Shown: in pieces, positions 29,349 through 41,868 of the stretch
Layout of the letters: each line of letters begins with the position of its first letter
Numbering within the stretch: position 1 is the stretch's first letter
DNA from: Pseudomonas chlororaphis
GTDB taxonomy: Bacteria > Pseudomonadota > Gammaproteobacteria > Pseudomonadales > Pseudomonadaceae
Length of the DNA: 64,000 nucleotides
NCBI RefSeq assembly: GCF_003731765.1
Contig: NZ_MOAL01000001.1
Coordinates: forward strand, 1-64,000
Direction: 5' to 3'
Program-made: the position numbers and the translations under genes
The notes under the pieces: model-generated
The model's input: only the letters and a program-made list of their open reading frames with translations
The model's database searches: none
What the model was told of the DNA's origin: nothing

Positions 29349-31742
29349 TCACGCATCCAGGGGCACCCTGACGCTCAGGCTGGTGCCCTCCCCCAACTCA
29401 CTGTGCAAGACCAGGCTACCGCCCATGATCAGCACCCGCTCACGCATGCCCACCAGGCCGAAGGACGTTGGCCGGCTGGCGTCGGCGACAAAACCCTGAC
29501 CATCGTCGCTGATGCTCATGCACAACTCATTGCCCTCGAGGGCCAGGCTGAGTTCGACAGTATGCGCTTGCGCATGCCGCATGACATTGGTCAGCGCCTC
29601 TTGAAGGATACGGAACAGGCCGATGGCCTTGGCATCGCTGAGCACCGGCAAGTTGTCGGGGACCTGGACCAGGCAAGGAATCTGCGTGCGCGCTTCAAAA
29701 CGCCGGGCCTGCCACTCGATGGCCGAGGCGATACCGGCGTCGAGGATCGGCGGGCGCAAGGCCGTGGCCACGTCCCGCACCAGCTGGAACAACTGGGCGA
29801 TCAGGCGCTTCATGCTGTTGAGCCGCTCGTGCAGCCCCGGGTCAAGCTGGGCATAGGCCAACTCGCACATGGAGGTTTCCAGCTTGAGCACCGTGAGCAT
29901 CTGCCCCAGTTCGTCATGCACTTCCCGGGCGATGTGGGCCTTTTCCTCTTCACGCACACTTTCCAGGTGCGCCGAGAGCTCGCGCAATTGCTCACGGGAA
30001 CTGGCCAGCTCCAGCTCGATGCGCTTGCTCTCGCTGATGTCCCAGACAATGCCGTCCCAGACAAAGGCGCCGTCGTCGAGACGTCGGGTAATGGCCTTGA
30101 TTTCCGCCCAGCGCTGCTCGCCCTGGCGCGTCAGGATCCGCCCCTGCCAGGACCAATCGCTGTCAGTATCCAGGGCCTGGTCCTGGGTGCGGTGATAGCT
30201 GGCTTTGTCGTCGGGATGGACCAGGCTGCGCAGCCCCATGTCCCGGTGGCTCAGCACCGCCGGCGCATAGCCCACCAGGCTCTCGCTGCCTTCGCTGATG
30301 TAGGCAAAATCAATCTGCCCGGTAACCGGCGCCCGCTCCAGGCGAAACACCAGCCCCGGCACATTGGCAGCAATGCCTTGCAGTCGCGCTTCGCTTTCAC
30401 GCAGGGCGGCCAGGGCGCGGCGGCGCTCGGTGACGTCATTGAGGTAGACCACCAGGTATTCACTGTCGCGAAAGCGCAAGAAACTCAAGGACACGTCCAC
30501 CGGCAAAATGCTGCCGTCGGCTTTCACACACTGGGTTTCAAAACTCTGCGCGCCCTCCTCGCTGGATCGGGCGCGCTTCCACAGGTTGAGCCAGCGGTCC
30601 ATGTGCAGGTTGGGCTCGAAGTCGATCAACGGCCGGTCAATCACAGCGCCCGCCATGTAACCGAGCATCTCTTCGGCAGCCCGGTTGGCATAACGCACAT
30701 GGCTGTCCCAGTTGACCCAGAGAATGCCCACGGTGCTCTGGTCGATGGAGAACTGGGTCAGGCGCAGGGCTTCTTCGCCGGCCGCACGCAAGGCGATGTC
30801 TTCCCGGGCGGCCAGTAAGCGCTGCTCCAGGCTGCGTTGCTGACGACGCTGCCAGATAACGATGGCCATGCTGGCCAACAGCAACACCAGGGCGATCAGG
30901 CTGAGGTTCTGCCAAAAACCCGGCGACTCGGCCAACCGCGGGTACTTGGGTTGCAGCCAGCGGTTGTGCAGTTGCTCCAGCTCCTTGGCCGGCATCGCAT
31001 GCAAACCGTTCTCGACGATGCTGGCCAACTCGGGCCAGTCGCGCCGGGTGGCGACACGCAGCAGTTGCGGCAGGCCGATATCGCCGACCACCGCCAGCTC
31101 GGCGAACTCCGGCTCCCCCGAGAGCCGGCTGAGCTGGGCCTCATCGACCACCGCGTAGCGCGCCTGCTGGCTGAGCAGCAATTGAAGGGCCTGGCGCTCC
31201 AGAGGGACGCCCTGCAGGTTCAGGTTGGGATAGGTGACTTTCAGGTAATCGGCCACGGTGCTGGGCATGCGCACGGCGACCCGGGACTGGCTATCGAGCT
31301 TCTCCAGTTCCACAGCCCCGGAGCCTTTGCGCTCACCCACCACCAACTGCGGCACGCGCATGTAGGGGTCGCTGAACATCCACAGGCGCAGCCCGGCCGG
31401 GGTTTGGCTCAGCCCCGGCGCCATGTCCACCTCGCCCTCGCGCAGGGCTCGCTCCAACTGGGCCTGGTCAGGGAAGTTGCGCCAGCTCAGCTCGACCTTG
31501 AGCGCCTTGCCAAGCCATTGCATCAGCTCGACGTTGGCCCCGGAAAGGCGTTGCAGGCGGCGGTCGTACAAAGCGAAAGGTGCCTGCAACACCAAGCCCA
31601 CCCGCAGTTCCCTGTGCTGTTCGAGCCATTGCTGCTGCTCCTGGCTCAAGGGCACGGCGGGCACCGGAGTGGCCGGTGCCGCCCAGGCCATCAAGGGAAG
31701 GCAGAGACAGCCGATAACCAACAGGCAGCGCATACGCATCAT
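29349..31742 (-). CDS. agtS: Hybrid-input sensor histidine kinase (AgtS-like)
   Basis: A 797-residue membrane sensor kinase. It has an N-terminal signal/anchor, a periplasmic SBP_bac_3-type solute-binding domain (about residues 35-265), one transmembrane helix (about 277-298), two PAS domains (about 330-450 and 455-580), and a HisKA_3 dimerisation domain with phospho-acceptor His in AREVHDELGQ. The HATPase domain carries SISDDGQGF and GLVGMRERV. Such kinases pair with LuxR-type regulators, here the next gene. The periplasmic domain probably binds an amino-acid-like ligand. I start at ATG 31742 after GAGAG; ATG 31739 is equally possible. Confidence 0.88.
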   Translation of the reverse strand: MMRMRCLLVIGCLCLPLMAWAAPATPVPAVPLSQEQQQWLEQHRELRVGLVLQAPFALYDRRLQRLSGANVELMQWLGKALKVELSWRNFPDQAQLERALREGEVDMAPGLSQTPAGLRLWMFSDPYMRVPQLVVGERKGSGAVELEKLDSQSRVAVRMPSTVADYLKVTYPNLNLQGVPLERQALQLLLSQQARYAVVDEAQLSRLSGEPEFAELAVVGDIGLPQLLRVATRRDWPELASIVENGLHAMPAKELEQLHNRWLQPKYPRLAESPGFWQNLSLIALVLLLASMAIVIWQRRQQRSLEQRLLAAREDIALRAAGEEALRLTQFSIDQSTVGILWVNWDSHVRYANRAAEEMLGYMAGAVIDRPLIDFEPNLHMDRWLNLWKRARSSEEGAQSFETQCVKADGSILPVDVSLSFLRFRDSEYLVVYLNDVTERRRALAALRESEARLQGIAANVPGLVFRLERAPVTGQIDFAYISEGSESLVGYAPAVLSHRDMGLRSLVHPDDKASYHRTQDQALDTDSDWSWQGRILTRQGEQRWAEIKAITRRLDDGAFVWDGIVWDISESKRIELELASSREQLRELSAHLESVREEEKAHIAREVHDELGQMLTVLKLETSMCELAYAQLDPGLHERLNSMKRLIAQLFQLVRDVATALRPPILDAGIASAIEWQARRFEARTQIPCLVQVPDNLPVLSDAKAIGLFRILQEALTNVMRHAQAHTVELSLALEGNELCMSISDDGQGFVADASRPTSFGLVGMRERVLIMGGSLVLHSELGEGTSLSVRVPLDA

Positions 31743-31816
31743 CTGAACTCTCACCCACTGACAAATACTGACCAACCCATTAGGCTGCCGGGATTACTTC
31801 TGGCCTGGAATATCCG

Positions 31817-32815
31817 ATGCCCTTTGTCTACCGCTCGGCACTGCCCGCATTGTGCCTGTCGCTGATCCTGCCCTGTGCCTTTTCTGTCAGCGCCGCCGAA
31901 CCGGCACCCGCCGCAACGGAAAAAGCCGCCGAGGAAAAACCCCAGGAACGTCAACCGCTGCTCGAGCGCAGCCAGGAAGATGCCACGGCCCTGGAGCGCC
32001 AGATTCCACCCCAGGAACAACAGCAACTGCAAGCGGGCGGCGACACTTTCCTCGCCCTGTGGAAGCCCGCCAACACCAGCGACCCGAAGGGCGTGGTGAT
32101 TATCGTCCCCGGGGCCGGGGAAACCGCTGACTGGCCGCAAGCCATTGCACCGCTGCGCAACAAGTTGCCGAACGCCGAGTGGAGCAGCCTCAGCCTGACC
32201 CTGCCCGACCTGTTGAGCGACGCCGCGCAAGCACGGGTCGTCGAAACGCCTGCGCCTGCCCCTGACGCCAAGGTTGCCAGCAGCAAAGACGCCAGCACCG
32301 AAGCCAAGCCCATCGAGCAGGTCGCCGGCGGTGAAGCCGATATTGCCGACCGCGCAGTGGTCGAGAGCGCCGACGAACAGGCCAAGGCCGACGCGGAACG
32401 GCTCTTTGCCCGCATCGACGCGGCATTGGCCTTCGCCGAACAACAGAACGCCCGCAGCATCGTCTTGCTCGGCCATGGCACCGGCGCCTATTGGGCGGCG
32501 CGCTACCTGAGCGAAAAACAACCGGCCCAGGTGCAGAAGCTGGTGATGGTCGCGGCCCAGACACCGGCCATCGGCAAGCCGGAGCTGGCGGCCGTGACCC
32601 CGACGTTGAAACTGCCCACTGCGGATTTTTTCTACAAGGACCAGCCCCAGGCGCAAAAAGCTGCGCTGGAGCGTTTGCAAGCCAGCAAACGGCAAAAGGC
32701 CGCGGACTTTACCCAGATCGCCCTCAAGGCCTTGCCGGGCAATAGCGCCGCGCAGCAAGAGCAACTGTTCCGGCGCATACGCGGCTGGTTGAGCCCGCAA
32801 AACGTCGAAAGTTGA
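31817..32815 (+). CDS. DUF3530 alpha/beta-hydrolase-like exported protein
   Basis: A 332-residue protein with a signal peptide (cleavage near residue 27), a Gln/Glu-rich N-terminal part and an alpha/beta-hydrolase-like core. The core includes GVVIIVPGAGETADWPQAI and the nucleophile-elbow position LGHGTGAYWAA. The elbow reads GHGTG, with glycine where a serine hydrolase has its nucleophile. Either the protein is not a classical esterase or it uses another residue. A variable Ala/Pro/Glu-rich insertion (about 140-195) interrupts the core. It is divergent from agtS; PA0599-like by position. Function unknown. Confidence 0.8.
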   Translation: MPFVYRSALPALCLSLILPCAFSVSAAEPAPAATEKAAEEKPQERQPLLERSQEDATALERQIPPQEQQQLQAGGDTFLALWKPANTSDPKGVVIIVPGAGETADWPQAIAPLRNKLPNAEWSSLSLTLPDLLSDAAQARVVETPAPAPDAKVASSKDASTEAKPIEQVAGGEADIADRAVVESADEQAKADAERLFARIDAALAFAEQQNARSIVLLGHGTGAYWAARYLSEKQPAQVQKLVMVAAQTPAIGKPELAAVTPTLKLPTADFFYKDQPQAQKAALERLQASKRQKAADFTQIALKALPGNSAAQQEQLFRRIRGWLSPQNVES

Positions 32816-32876
32816 ACCCAACCGCCCGTAGCGCACCTGCAGCCTTAGCTGGCAGGCGCGCCACGAGCGACGCGGT

Positions 32877-33644
32877 TTAACGAAAGTCCCGGCGCTGGCG
32901 GATCAACGTGTAGGCGCTGTGCAGTTCACGGGTCTTCTCGGTGGCCTCACGCACCTCATTGGCGGTGGCACCGGTGCCGGCAATCTTGTCCGGGTGGTGC
33001 CGACTGAGCAGGCGTCGATAGGCTCGCTTGATCTGCGCCGGCTCACTCGTGGCGGAAACACCGAGCAGGCGCAACGCATCCTGATAACTCCCGGCACTGT
33101 TGGTGAGCGGTCGCTTGTTGGGCTCATAGTCATGGGCCAAGGCCTGGACCTGCGGCGCACTCCACCCCAACCACTTGCCCCATAGCAGCAGCAATTCACG
33201 CTCGGCGCTGCCCGCTCGCCCATCGGCCCAGACCATGCGCCAGCACGCGCGCAACACGCCCTCTGCCGCATGGGGCTGAGCCCCGAGGCGCCGCAGGTAA
33301 CCGCGCAAACGATCATTGCCCGACTTACCCCGGTTGAACGCCGCAATCGCCCGACGCTGGGCCGACTCGGCCATTTCCAGGGCGCGCATTTCCTGGCGCG
33401 CCTGCTGGATATGCCCATCCACTACCCGACCATCACTTTTGGCCAGGCGCCCCAAGAGCACGAACAGCAGTTCATCATTGCGCAGCGCCGGACGACCGCC
33501 CAAGCGCTCGCGCACATGGGCCCAGCTGTGCAACTGCAGGCGCCGATCCAGCGCCTGCCCCAATAACGCGCCCAATATGGCCCCCGGAATACTGGCGATG
33601 GCAAACCCCGCTCCGGCTCCAATCAGAGTCCCTGGCCATAACAT
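32877..33644 (-). CDS. djlA: DjlA-like membrane-anchored J-domain protein
   Basis: A 255-residue co-chaperone. It has an N-terminal glycine-rich transmembrane segment (about residues 1-30), a TerB-like helical domain (about 50-160) and a C-terminal J domain with the essential HPD in RRLLSRHHPDKIAG (about residue 220). DjlA-type proteins recruit DnaK to the inner membrane and influence envelope stress signalling. It lies 1 nt from murU in the same orientation, so it is probably the last gene of an amgK-murU-djlA unit. Confidence 0.88.
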   Translation of the reverse strand: MLWPGTLIGAGAGFAIASIPGAILGALLGQALDRRLQLHSWAHVRERLGGRPALRNDELLFVLLGRLAKSDGRVVDGHIQQARQEMRALEMAESAQRRAIAAFNRGKSGNDRLRGYLRRLGAQPHAAEGVLRACWRMVWADGRAGSAERELLLLWGKWLGWSAPQVQALAHDYEPNKRPLTNSAGSYQDALRLLGVSATSEPAQIKRAYRRLLSRHHPDKIAGTGATANEVREATEKTRELHSAYTLIRQRRDFR

Positions 33645-33645
33645 C

Positions 33646-35339
<1,694 letters not shown>

Positions 35340-35469
35340 TGCAAGGGTCTCCGACGGCGCTAGCCGTCAAGCGGGTCATGCTTTATTATCCAGCATCTTT
35401 TTCAGACCATCGAGAGGCGTGCGGCCCCCACCGCGGGCAGATGGCACGCAGGAAGCCCGGACTAATAAG

Positions 35470-38265
35470 ATGGCATTGAAATCCCCCGCGTTTCGTAAAA
35501 AATTTCCGTTGTTGGTTACCGGCGGTTTGCTGGCCCTGCAACCTCTAGCCACTTCCTTCGTGGTCGCCGCGGAACAGTATGACTGCTCAGTCTCTGCTTC
35601 GGGTGGCTGGGCCTGCGCGCCGAAAAGCAACGCCGCCCAGCTCCCTCCGCGTCCGGTGCATGACGTCGGCGTCGCCAGCTCCACTGGCGAAACCCCGGCT
35701 GACAGTGGTTCCACCGCCGAAACTGGCAACAAGCCCGTGCTGGTCACCGAAGCCAAAGGCCGTGGCCTGAAGTCACGCAGCGAAGACTACAGTCACCTCG
35801 ACTGGGTACCGCGCGAGAAGCTCACCGCCGCCCAACTGGCCGAGACCGGTCCTTACTGCTCTGGTTCCTATATCGAACCGATTCGTCCTGGCATGAATGA
35901 CAAGACGAGTAAAAGTGACGCCCCGACCTTTATCGGCGCCAAGGCTTCGCGTTATCAGCAGGAAGAGCAAGTCGCGACCCTGGCCGGTGACGTGGTCATG
36001 CGCCAAGGCAGCATGCAAGTCGAAGCCGACGAGGCCAGCCTGTACCAGGCTGAAAACCGCGGCGAGCTGAACGGCAACGTGCGCGTACGCGACAACGGCG
36101 CCCTGCTGGTCGGCGACCACGCCGATGTGCAGTTGGACACCGGCGAGGCCAAGGTCGACAACGCCGAATACGTCCTGCACAAATCGCGAATCCGCGGCAG
36201 TGCGCTGTACGCCAAGCGCGCAGAGAACGCCATCATCCGCCTCAAGGATGGTACGTACACCTCGTGTGAACCGAACAGCAATGCCTGGCAGCTCAAGGGC
36301 AACAACATCACCTTGAACCCGGCCACCGGCTTCGGTACCGCGACCAACGTGACGCTGCGGGTCAAAGACATTCCGGTGCTCTACACCCCGTACATCTATT
36401 TCCCGATTGACGATCGTCGTCAGTCCGGTTTCCTGCCGCCGACCATCGGCACCGGCAGCGATACCGGCTTCACGATGGTGACGCCGTACTACTTCAACCT
36501 GGCACCGAACTACGATGCCACCGTCTACCCGCGCTACATGAGCAAGCGCGGGCTGTTGATGGAAGGCGAGTTCCGTTACCTGACCCAAAGCAGCGAAGGT
36601 CAGTTCGGCGCCGCGTACCTCAACGACGACGACACCGAGCGCAAGCAGCAGACCGACTACGAAAAAACCCGCTACATGCTCAACTGGCAGCACAAAGGCG
36701 GGCTTGATTCGCGCCTGATGACCGAAGTCGACTACACCAAGATCAGCGATCCGTACTACTTCCAGGATCTGCAATCGGAACAGATCGGCATCTCCACGTC
36801 GGACTACGTCAATCAGCAAGCGGCGGCCACCTACCGGGGCGACAGCTACACTGCGCGCCTCAATGTGCAGGCCTATGAGCTGGCGAGTGTTTCCAACATC
36901 ACGCCTTACAACCGCCTGCCTCAGCTGACCCTTGATGGGACCCTGCCTTACCATCCGGAAGGCCTGGAGTTCACCTATAACACTGAGCTGGTGCGCTTTG
37001 AGCGTGACCTGCTTACAGGTACCTATACCGATCAGGACGGCGACCCCGAAGACCGCCTGGACACCAACGTCGCCGGCCTGGCTCGCGCCAACGGCGATCG
37101 CCTGAACCTCAAGCCTGGCGTCAGCCTGCCGCTGAACTGGACATACGGTTACGTGACCCCTTCGGTCAAGTACATGTACACCCAGTACAACCTTGATCTT
37201 GACGGGCAAGGCAAAAACGACCTGGTGACCAACCGCAGCCGCGCTTCCGCGCTGGGCGAGTCGTTCAGCAGCTCGCAGAACCGTGGCCTGCCAATCGTCA
37301 GCGTCGACAGCGGCCTGTACTTCGACCGTGATACTCAATGGTTCGGCACCAAGTACCGCCAGACCCTGGAACCTCGCCTGTTCTACCTCTATGTTCCCGA
37401 GGAAGACCAGAAGGACATCCCGGTATTCGATACCGGTGAGTACTCGTTCAACTACGCTTCGCTGTTCCGGGAAAACCGCTTCTCCGGTTCGGACCGTGTA
37501 GGTGACGAGAACAAACTGTCCCTGGGACTGACCAACCGCTGGATCGAAGAGAATGGCTTCGAACGTCAACGGGTCAGTGTCGGCCAGGCGCTGTACTTCA
37601 AGGACCGCACCGTACAACTGCCGGGCCTGGATTATCGTGAACGCGCCGATGCCACCTCCAATGTCTCGCCTTACGCGGTCGAGTACGAATATCGCTTCAA
37701 CCGCGACTGGCGTACCACTGCCAGCTACAACTGGGATCCGGACAGCCACAGCCCGCGTTCCGGCAGCGCGATGTTCCACTACCAGCCTGAAGACAACCCG
37801 AACAAGGTTATCAACGCCGGCTACCGTTATCGCAACGACCAGATCCGCTACGACGAAAACAGCGGCACCTGGAAGGTCGGCGGCGACTACGGCACCCCAG
37901 GCACTGCGGACTACGTGAAGGACTACTACAAGATCCAGCAGCACGACTTCTCGGTGATCTGGCCGATCGTGCCGCAATGGAACGCCATCAGCCGCTGGCA
38001 GTACGACTACAACCGCAACCGCACGCTGGAAGCCTTTGGTGGTTTCGAGTACGACAACTGCTGCTGGAAACTGCGCCTGATCAGCCGTTACTGGGTCAAG
38101 TATGACGAGTTCAGTCAGAACGCTCCGGAGAACGAAAAAGGCGACCGCGGCATCTTCCTCCAAATTGTTCTGAAGGGACTCGGTGGCGTCATGGGCACCA
38201 AGGTAGAGAGCTTCCTCGACAAAGGCATCCAAGGTTATCGTGAACGTGAAGACCAAGCTTTCTGA
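35470..38265 (+). CDS. lptD: LPS-assembly outer membrane protein LptD
   Basis: A 931-residue essential outer-membrane protein that, with LptE, inserts lipopolysaccharide into the outer leaflet. It has a signal peptide (about 34 residues), a Pseudomonas-type Cys-containing N-terminal extension, a LptA/OstA-like beta-jellyroll (about 150-290), then the 26-strand barrel rich in aromatic-alternating strands. The cysteines near YDCSV, WACAP, TSCEPN and DNCCW can form the inter-domain disulfides needed for maturation. ATG 35470 ([11 protein letters not shown]) is chosen over 35419, whose extension has no signal-peptide character. It overlaps surA by 26 nt. Confidence 0.96.
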   Translation: MALKSPAFRKKFPLLVTGGLLALQPLATSFVVAAEQYDCSVSASGGWACAPKSNAAQLPPRPVHDVGVASSTGETPADSGSTAETGNKPVLVTEAKGRGLKSRSEDYSHLDWVPREKLTAAQLAETGPYCSGSYIEPIRPGMNDKTSKSDAPTFIGAKASRYQQEEQVATLAGDVVMRQGSMQVEADEASLYQAENRGELNGNVRVRDNGALLVGDHADVQLDTGEAKVDNAEYVLHKSRIRGSALYAKRAENAIIRLKDGTYTSCEPNSNAWQLKGNNITLNPATGFGTATNVTLRVKDIPVLYTPYIYFPIDDRRQSGFLPPTIGTGSDTGFTMVTPYYFNLAPNYDATVYPRYMSKRGLLMEGEFRYLTQSSEGQFGAAYLNDDDTERKQQTDYEKTRYMLNWQHKGGLDSRLMTEVDYTKISDPYYFQDLQSEQIGISTSDYVNQQAAATYRGDSYTARLNVQAYELASVSNITPYNRLPQLTLDGTLPYHPEGLEFTYNTELVRFERDLLTGTYTDQDGDPEDRLDTNVAGLARANGDRLNLKPGVSLPLNWTYGYVTPSVKYMYTQYNLDLDGQGKNDLVTNRSRASALGESFSSSQNRGLPIVSVDSGLYFDRDTQWFGTKYRQTLEPRLFYLYVPEEDQKDIPVFDTGEYSFNYASLFRENRFSGSDRVGDENKLSLGLTNRWIEENGFERQRVSVGQALYFKDRTVQLPGLDYRERADATSNVSPYAVEYEYRFNRDWRTTASYNWDPDSHSPRSGSAMFHYQPEDNPNKVINAGYRYRNDQIRYDENSGTWKVGGDYGTPGTADYVKDYYKIQQHDFSVIWPIVPQWNAISRWQYDYNRNRTLEAFGGFEYDNCCWKLRLISRYWVKYDEFSQNAPENEKGDRGIFLQIVLKGLGGVMGTKVESFLDKGIQGYREREDQAF

Positions 38266-39562
38266 TTGTCTGCGCCCGCTGATGCTGGGCGCGCTGTTCC
38301 TGAGTACCGCGGCCAGCGCCGCGGTGCAGTCCATCGACAAGGTCGTGGCCATCGTCGACAACGACGTGGTCATGCAGAGCCAATTGGACCAGCGGGTCCA
38401 AGAGGTTCAGCAAACCATCGCCAAGCGTGGCGGTGGCGTGCCGCCCACCAGCGTCCTGGAACAACAGGTACTGGAACGCCTGATCGTCGAGAACCTGCAA
38501 CTGCAGATCGGCGAGCGTTCCGGCATCCGTATCACCGATGAAGAGCTGAACCAGGCCATCGGCACCATCGCCCAGCGCAACAACATGAGCATCGATCAGT
38601 TCCGTGCGGCCCTGGCCCACGACGGCCTGTCTTATGAAGACGCCCGTGACCAGGTCCGTCGCGAGATGGTCATCAGCCGTGTACGGCAGCGCCGTGTCGC
38701 CGAACGCATCCAGGTCTCCGAGCAAGAAGTGAAAAACTTCCTGGCTTCCGACTTGGGCAAGATGCAGCTGTCCGAAGAACTGCACCTGGCCAACATCCTG
38801 ATCCCGACCCCGGAAAGCGCCAACTCGGAAGCGATTCAGGGTGCCGCGCGCCAGGCGATGGAGGTCTATCAGCAACTCAAGCAAGGCGCTGACTTCGCCC
38901 AGATGGCCATCGCTCGCTCCGGCAGCGACAACGCCTTGGAAGGCGGCGACATGGGCTGGCGTAAGGCCGCTCAACTGCCACCGCCTTTCGACCGCGAGCT
39001 GAGCGCCATGTCCGTAGGCGATATCACTCAGCCAGCGCGTACGCCTGGCGGCTTCATCATCCTCAAGCTGCTGGAAAAGCGCGGCGGTGGCAATCAGGTG
39101 CGGGACGAAGTCCATGTTCGCCACATCCTGATCAAACCAAGCGAAATCCGCAGCGAAGAAGAGACCAAGCGCCTGGCGCAGAAACTCTACGAGCGCATCG
39201 AAGCCGGCGAAGACTTTGCCGAACTGGCAAAAAGCTACTCGGAAGACCCGGGCTCCGCACTTAACGGCGGCGACCTGAACTGGATCGACCCGAACGCCCT
39301 GGTGCCCGAGTTCCGCGAAGTGATGGCCAAGACCCCGCAAGGTCAGCTGTCCAAGCCGTTCAAGAGCCCGTATGGCTGGCACGTCCTGGAAGTCCTTGGC
39401 CGTCGTGCCACCGACAGCACCAGCCAGGCCCGCGAGCAGCAAGCCATGACCGTATTGCGTAACCGTAAATACGACGAAGAGCTGCAGACCTGGTTGCGTC
39501 AGATCCGCGACGAAGCCTACGTCGAGATCAAACTTCCTGGCGCTGACCAGGCGGCACAGTGA
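38240..39562 (+). CDS. surA: Periplasmic chaperone/peptidyl-prolyl isomerase SurA
   Basis: A 440-residue periplasmic chaperone for outer-membrane proteins including LptD. It has a signal peptide (to about residue 27), an N-terminal chaperone domain beginning [17 protein letters not shown], and two parvulin domains (about 180-285 and 290-390) with [12 protein letters not shown] and [13 protein letters not shown]. The likely start is GTG 38240 (or GTG 38246) inside the lptD 3' end; an internal ATG would remove the basic n-region of the signal peptide. It overlaps pdxA by 4 nt. Confidence 0.95.
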   Translation: MNVKTKLSDCLRPLMLGALFLSTAASAAVQSIDKVVAIVDNDVVMQSQLDQRVQEVQQTIAKRGGGVPPTSVLEQQVLERLIVENLQLQIGERSGIRITDEELNQAIGTIAQRNNMSIDQFRAALAHDGLSYEDARDQVRREMVISRVRQRRVAERIQVSEQEVKNFLASDLGKMQLSEELHLANILIPTPESANSEAIQGAARQAMEVYQQLKQGADFAQMAIARSGSDNALEGGDMGWRKAAQLPPPFDRELSAMSVGDITQPARTPGGFIILKLLEKRGGGNQVRDEVHVRHILIKPSEIRSEEETKRLAQKLYERIEAGEDFAELAKSYSEDPGSALNGGDLNWIDPNALVPEFREVMAKTPQGQLSKPFKSPYGWHVLEVLGRRATDSTSQAREQQAMTVLRNRKYDEELQTWLRQIRDEAYVEIKLPGADQAAQ

Positions 39563-40548
39563 AACCCCAGCGTTTCGCTCTGACACCCGGCGAGCCGGCC
39601 GGTATAGGTCCTGACCTGTGCCTGCTGCTCGCCTCGCAACCCCAGCCTCACCCCCTGATTGCCATTACCAGCCGCGACCTGCTCCTAGAGCGGGCCGCGC
39701 AGTTGGGTGTGGCGGTCAGGTTGTTGCCGGTCACCCTGGACAGCCTGCCCGATGCACCCGCACCGGCAGGCAGCCTGTATGTCTGGGACACCGCGCTGGC
39801 CAATAGGGTTATCACCGGCCAGCTTGATCAGGCCAATGCCGCATTTGTCCTCGAAACCCTCACCCGCGCAGGCCAAGGCTGCCTGGATGGGCATTTCGCC
39901 GGGATGATCACGGCCCCGGTGCACAAAGGTGTGATCAACGACGCCGGCATTGCCTTCTCCGGGCACACCGAATTCCTCGCTGACCTGACCCACGCTCCGC
40001 AAGTGGTCATGATGCTGGCCACCCACGGCCTGCGCGTGGCCCTGGTGACCACTCACCTGCCCCTGCGAGAGGTGGCCGACGCCATCACTGCAGAGCGCCT
40101 GGAACGAGTGACGCGCATTCTGCATGCCGACCTGCGTGACAAGTTCGGCATCGTCCAGCCACGCATTCTTGTCTGCGGGCTCAACCCTCATGCCGGCGAA
40201 AGCGGGCATCTGGGCCATGAAGAAATCGACATTATCGAACCCACCCTAGAGCGTCTGCGCGACGAAGGCATGGACCTGCGCGGTCCGCTGCCCGCCGACA
40301 CTCTGTTCAACCCCAAATATCTGGAGCACTGCGACGCGGTGCTGGCGATGTACCACGACCAAGGCCTGCCCGTGCTGAAATACAAAGGTTTCGGCGCCGC
40401 AGTCAACGTGACCCTCGGTTTGCCGATCATCCGCACCTCAGTCGACCACGGCACCGCCCTGGATCTGGCCGGCAGCGGCAACATCGACACCGGCAGCCTG
40501 CAGGTCGCCCTGGAAACCGCCTACCAGATGGCCGAGACCCGTTTATGA
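39559..40548 (+). CDS. pdxA: 4-hydroxythreonine-4-phosphate dehydrogenase
   Basis: A 329-residue enzyme of pyridoxal-phosphate synthesis that oxidises 4-phosphohydroxy-L-threonine. Conserved segments are [13 protein letters not shown] at the N-terminus, [14 protein letters not shown], the metal-site [17 protein letters not shown] and [13 protein letters not shown]. The start is GTG (39559), overlapping the surA stop by 4 nt; its own stop overlaps the rsmA ATG in the same way. The surA-pdxA-rsmA-apaG-apaH order is widely conserved. Confidence 0.96.
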   Translation: MKPQRFALTPGEPAGIGPDLCLLLASQPQPHPLIAITSRDLLLERAAQLGVAVRLLPVTLDSLPDAPAPAGSLYVWDTALANRVITGQLDQANAAFVLETLTRAGQGCLDGHFAGMITAPVHKGVINDAGIAFSGHTEFLADLTHAPQVVMMLATHGLRVALVTTHLPLREVADAITAERLERVTRILHADLRDKFGIVQPRILVCGLNPHAGESGHLGHEEIDIIEPTLERLRDEGMDLRGPLPADTLFNPKYLEHCDAVLAMYHDQGLPVLKYKGFGAAVNVTLGLPIIRTSVDHGTALDLAGSGNIDTGSLQVALETAYQMAETRL

Positions 40549-41363
40549 CCGAGCATTACCAACACCGGGCGCGCAAGCGCTTCGGCCAGAACTTCCTGCA
40601 TGACGCTGGCGTAATCGACCGTATCCTGCGCTCCATTCACGCCAAGCCAGATGACCGCATGCTGGAAATCGGCCCGGGCCAGGGTGCGCTCACCGAAGGC
40701 CTGCTCAACAGCGGCGCCCAACTGGACGTGGTGGAGCTGGACAAGGACCTGATCCCGATCCTCAACCAGCAGTTCGCCGGCAAGAGCAATTTCAGCCTGC
40801 ACCAAGGCGACGCCCTGAAGTTCGACTTCAACACCCTGGGCGCTGCACCGAACAGCCTGCGAGTGGTCGGCAACCTGCCCTACAACATCTCCACACCGCT
40901 GATCTTCCACCTGCTGCAGAACGCCGGGCTGATCCGCGACATGCACTTCATGCTGCAAAAGGAAGTGGTCGAGCGCCTGGCGGCCGGCCCGGGTGGCGGT
41001 GATTGGGGGCGCTTGTCGATCATGGTCCAGTACCACTGCCGCGTGGAGCACCTGTTCAACGTCGGCCCAGGTGCGTTCAACCCACCGCCGAAAGTCGACT
41101 CGGCCATCGTGCGCCTAGTCCCTCATGCGGTGCTTCCGCACCCGGCCAAAGACCACCGCCTGCTGGAACGCATTGTTCGCGAAGCCTTCAACCAGCGCCG
41201 CAAGACCTTGCGCAACACTCTCAAGGCACTGCTCTCGAGCGCCGAAATCGAAGCCGCCGGCGTCGACGGCAGCCTGCGCCCGGAACAGCTCGACCTTGCC
41301 GCCTTCGTGCGCCTGGCCGACAAGCTCAGCGAACAGCCCCTCGAGAAACCCAGCGCCGACTGA
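40545..41363 (+). CDS. rsmA: 16S rRNA dimethyladenosine transferase
   Basis: A 272-residue SAM-dependent methyltransferase (KsgA) that dimethylates two adjacent adenines in the 3' hairpin of 16S rRNA. It has the N-terminal [17 protein letters not shown] motif [15 protein letters not shown] (about residues 43-57) and the catalytic NLPYNIS. It overlaps pdxA by 4 nt. Loss of KsgA gives kasugamycin resistance in other bacteria. Confidence 0.97.
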   Translation: MTEHYQHRARKRFGQNFLHDAGVIDRILRSIHAKPDDRMLEIGPGQGALTEGLLNSGAQLDVVELDKDLIPILNQQFAGKSNFSLHQGDALKFDFNTLGAAPNSLRVVGNLPYNISTPLIFHLLQNAGLIRDMHFMLQKEVVERLAAGPGGGDWGRLSIMVQYHCRVEHLFNVGPGAFNPPPKVDSAIVRLVPHAVLPHPAKDHRLLERIVREAFNQRRKTLRNTLKALLSSAEIEAAGVDGSLRPEQLDLAAFVRLADKLSEQPLEKPSAD

Positions 41364-41486
41364 CAAGCCCTGATGGTTATCGGGTAGGACGCCAGGCGCG
41401 ATGTCTGGTTTACTACCCGGTACTTGACCTAGACTGATTCCCGTCAGCTTCGTCCCGCGCTCCGCTTTGTTTTAAAGGCCCCTTGC

Positions 41487-41867
41487 ATGTCCGATCCCCG
41501 CTATCAGGTCGACGTCAGCGTCGTCACCCGCTTTCTGGCAGAACAATCGCAACCCGAGCACAATCGCTTCGCTTTTGCCTACACCATCACCGTGCAGAAC
41601 AACGGCTCCCTGGCTGCCAAGCTGCTGTCGCGGCACTGGGTGATCACCGACGGTGACGGCCATGTCGAAGAAGTGCGTGGCGCTGGCGTGGTTGGCCAAC
41701 AACCGCTGATCGCAGCGGGCAACAGCCACACCTACAGCAGCGGCACCGTGATGACCACCCGCGTGGGTAACATGCAAGGCAGCTACGAGATGCTCGCCGA
41801 GGACGGCAAGCACTTCGACGCGATCATTGCGCCGTTCCGCCTGGCGGTGCCCGGAGCCCTGCACTGA
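41487..41867 (+). CDS. apaG: ApaG domain protein
   Basis: A 126-residue protein with the ApaG fibronectin-like fold. The segments [20 protein letters not shown] and [17 protein letters not shown] and the loop [18 protein letters not shown] are characteristic. The biochemical role is poorly known; it is linked to Ap4A metabolism and Co/Mg resistance by neighbourhood. It ends 1 nt before apaH. Confidence 0.95.
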   Translation: MSDPRYQVDVSVVTRFLAEQSQPEHNRFAFAYTITVQNNGSLAAKLLSRHWVITDGDGHVEEVRGAGVVGQQPLIAAGNSHTYSSGTVMTTRVGNMQGSYEMLAEDGKHFDAIIAPFRLAVPGALH

Positions 41868-41868
41868 G

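Noticed and set aside
35773..38373. An 866-codon minus-strand frame
   Set aside because: It is antisense to lptD and the start of surA. The Val/Ala/Gly/Gln-rich translation has no recognisable domain.
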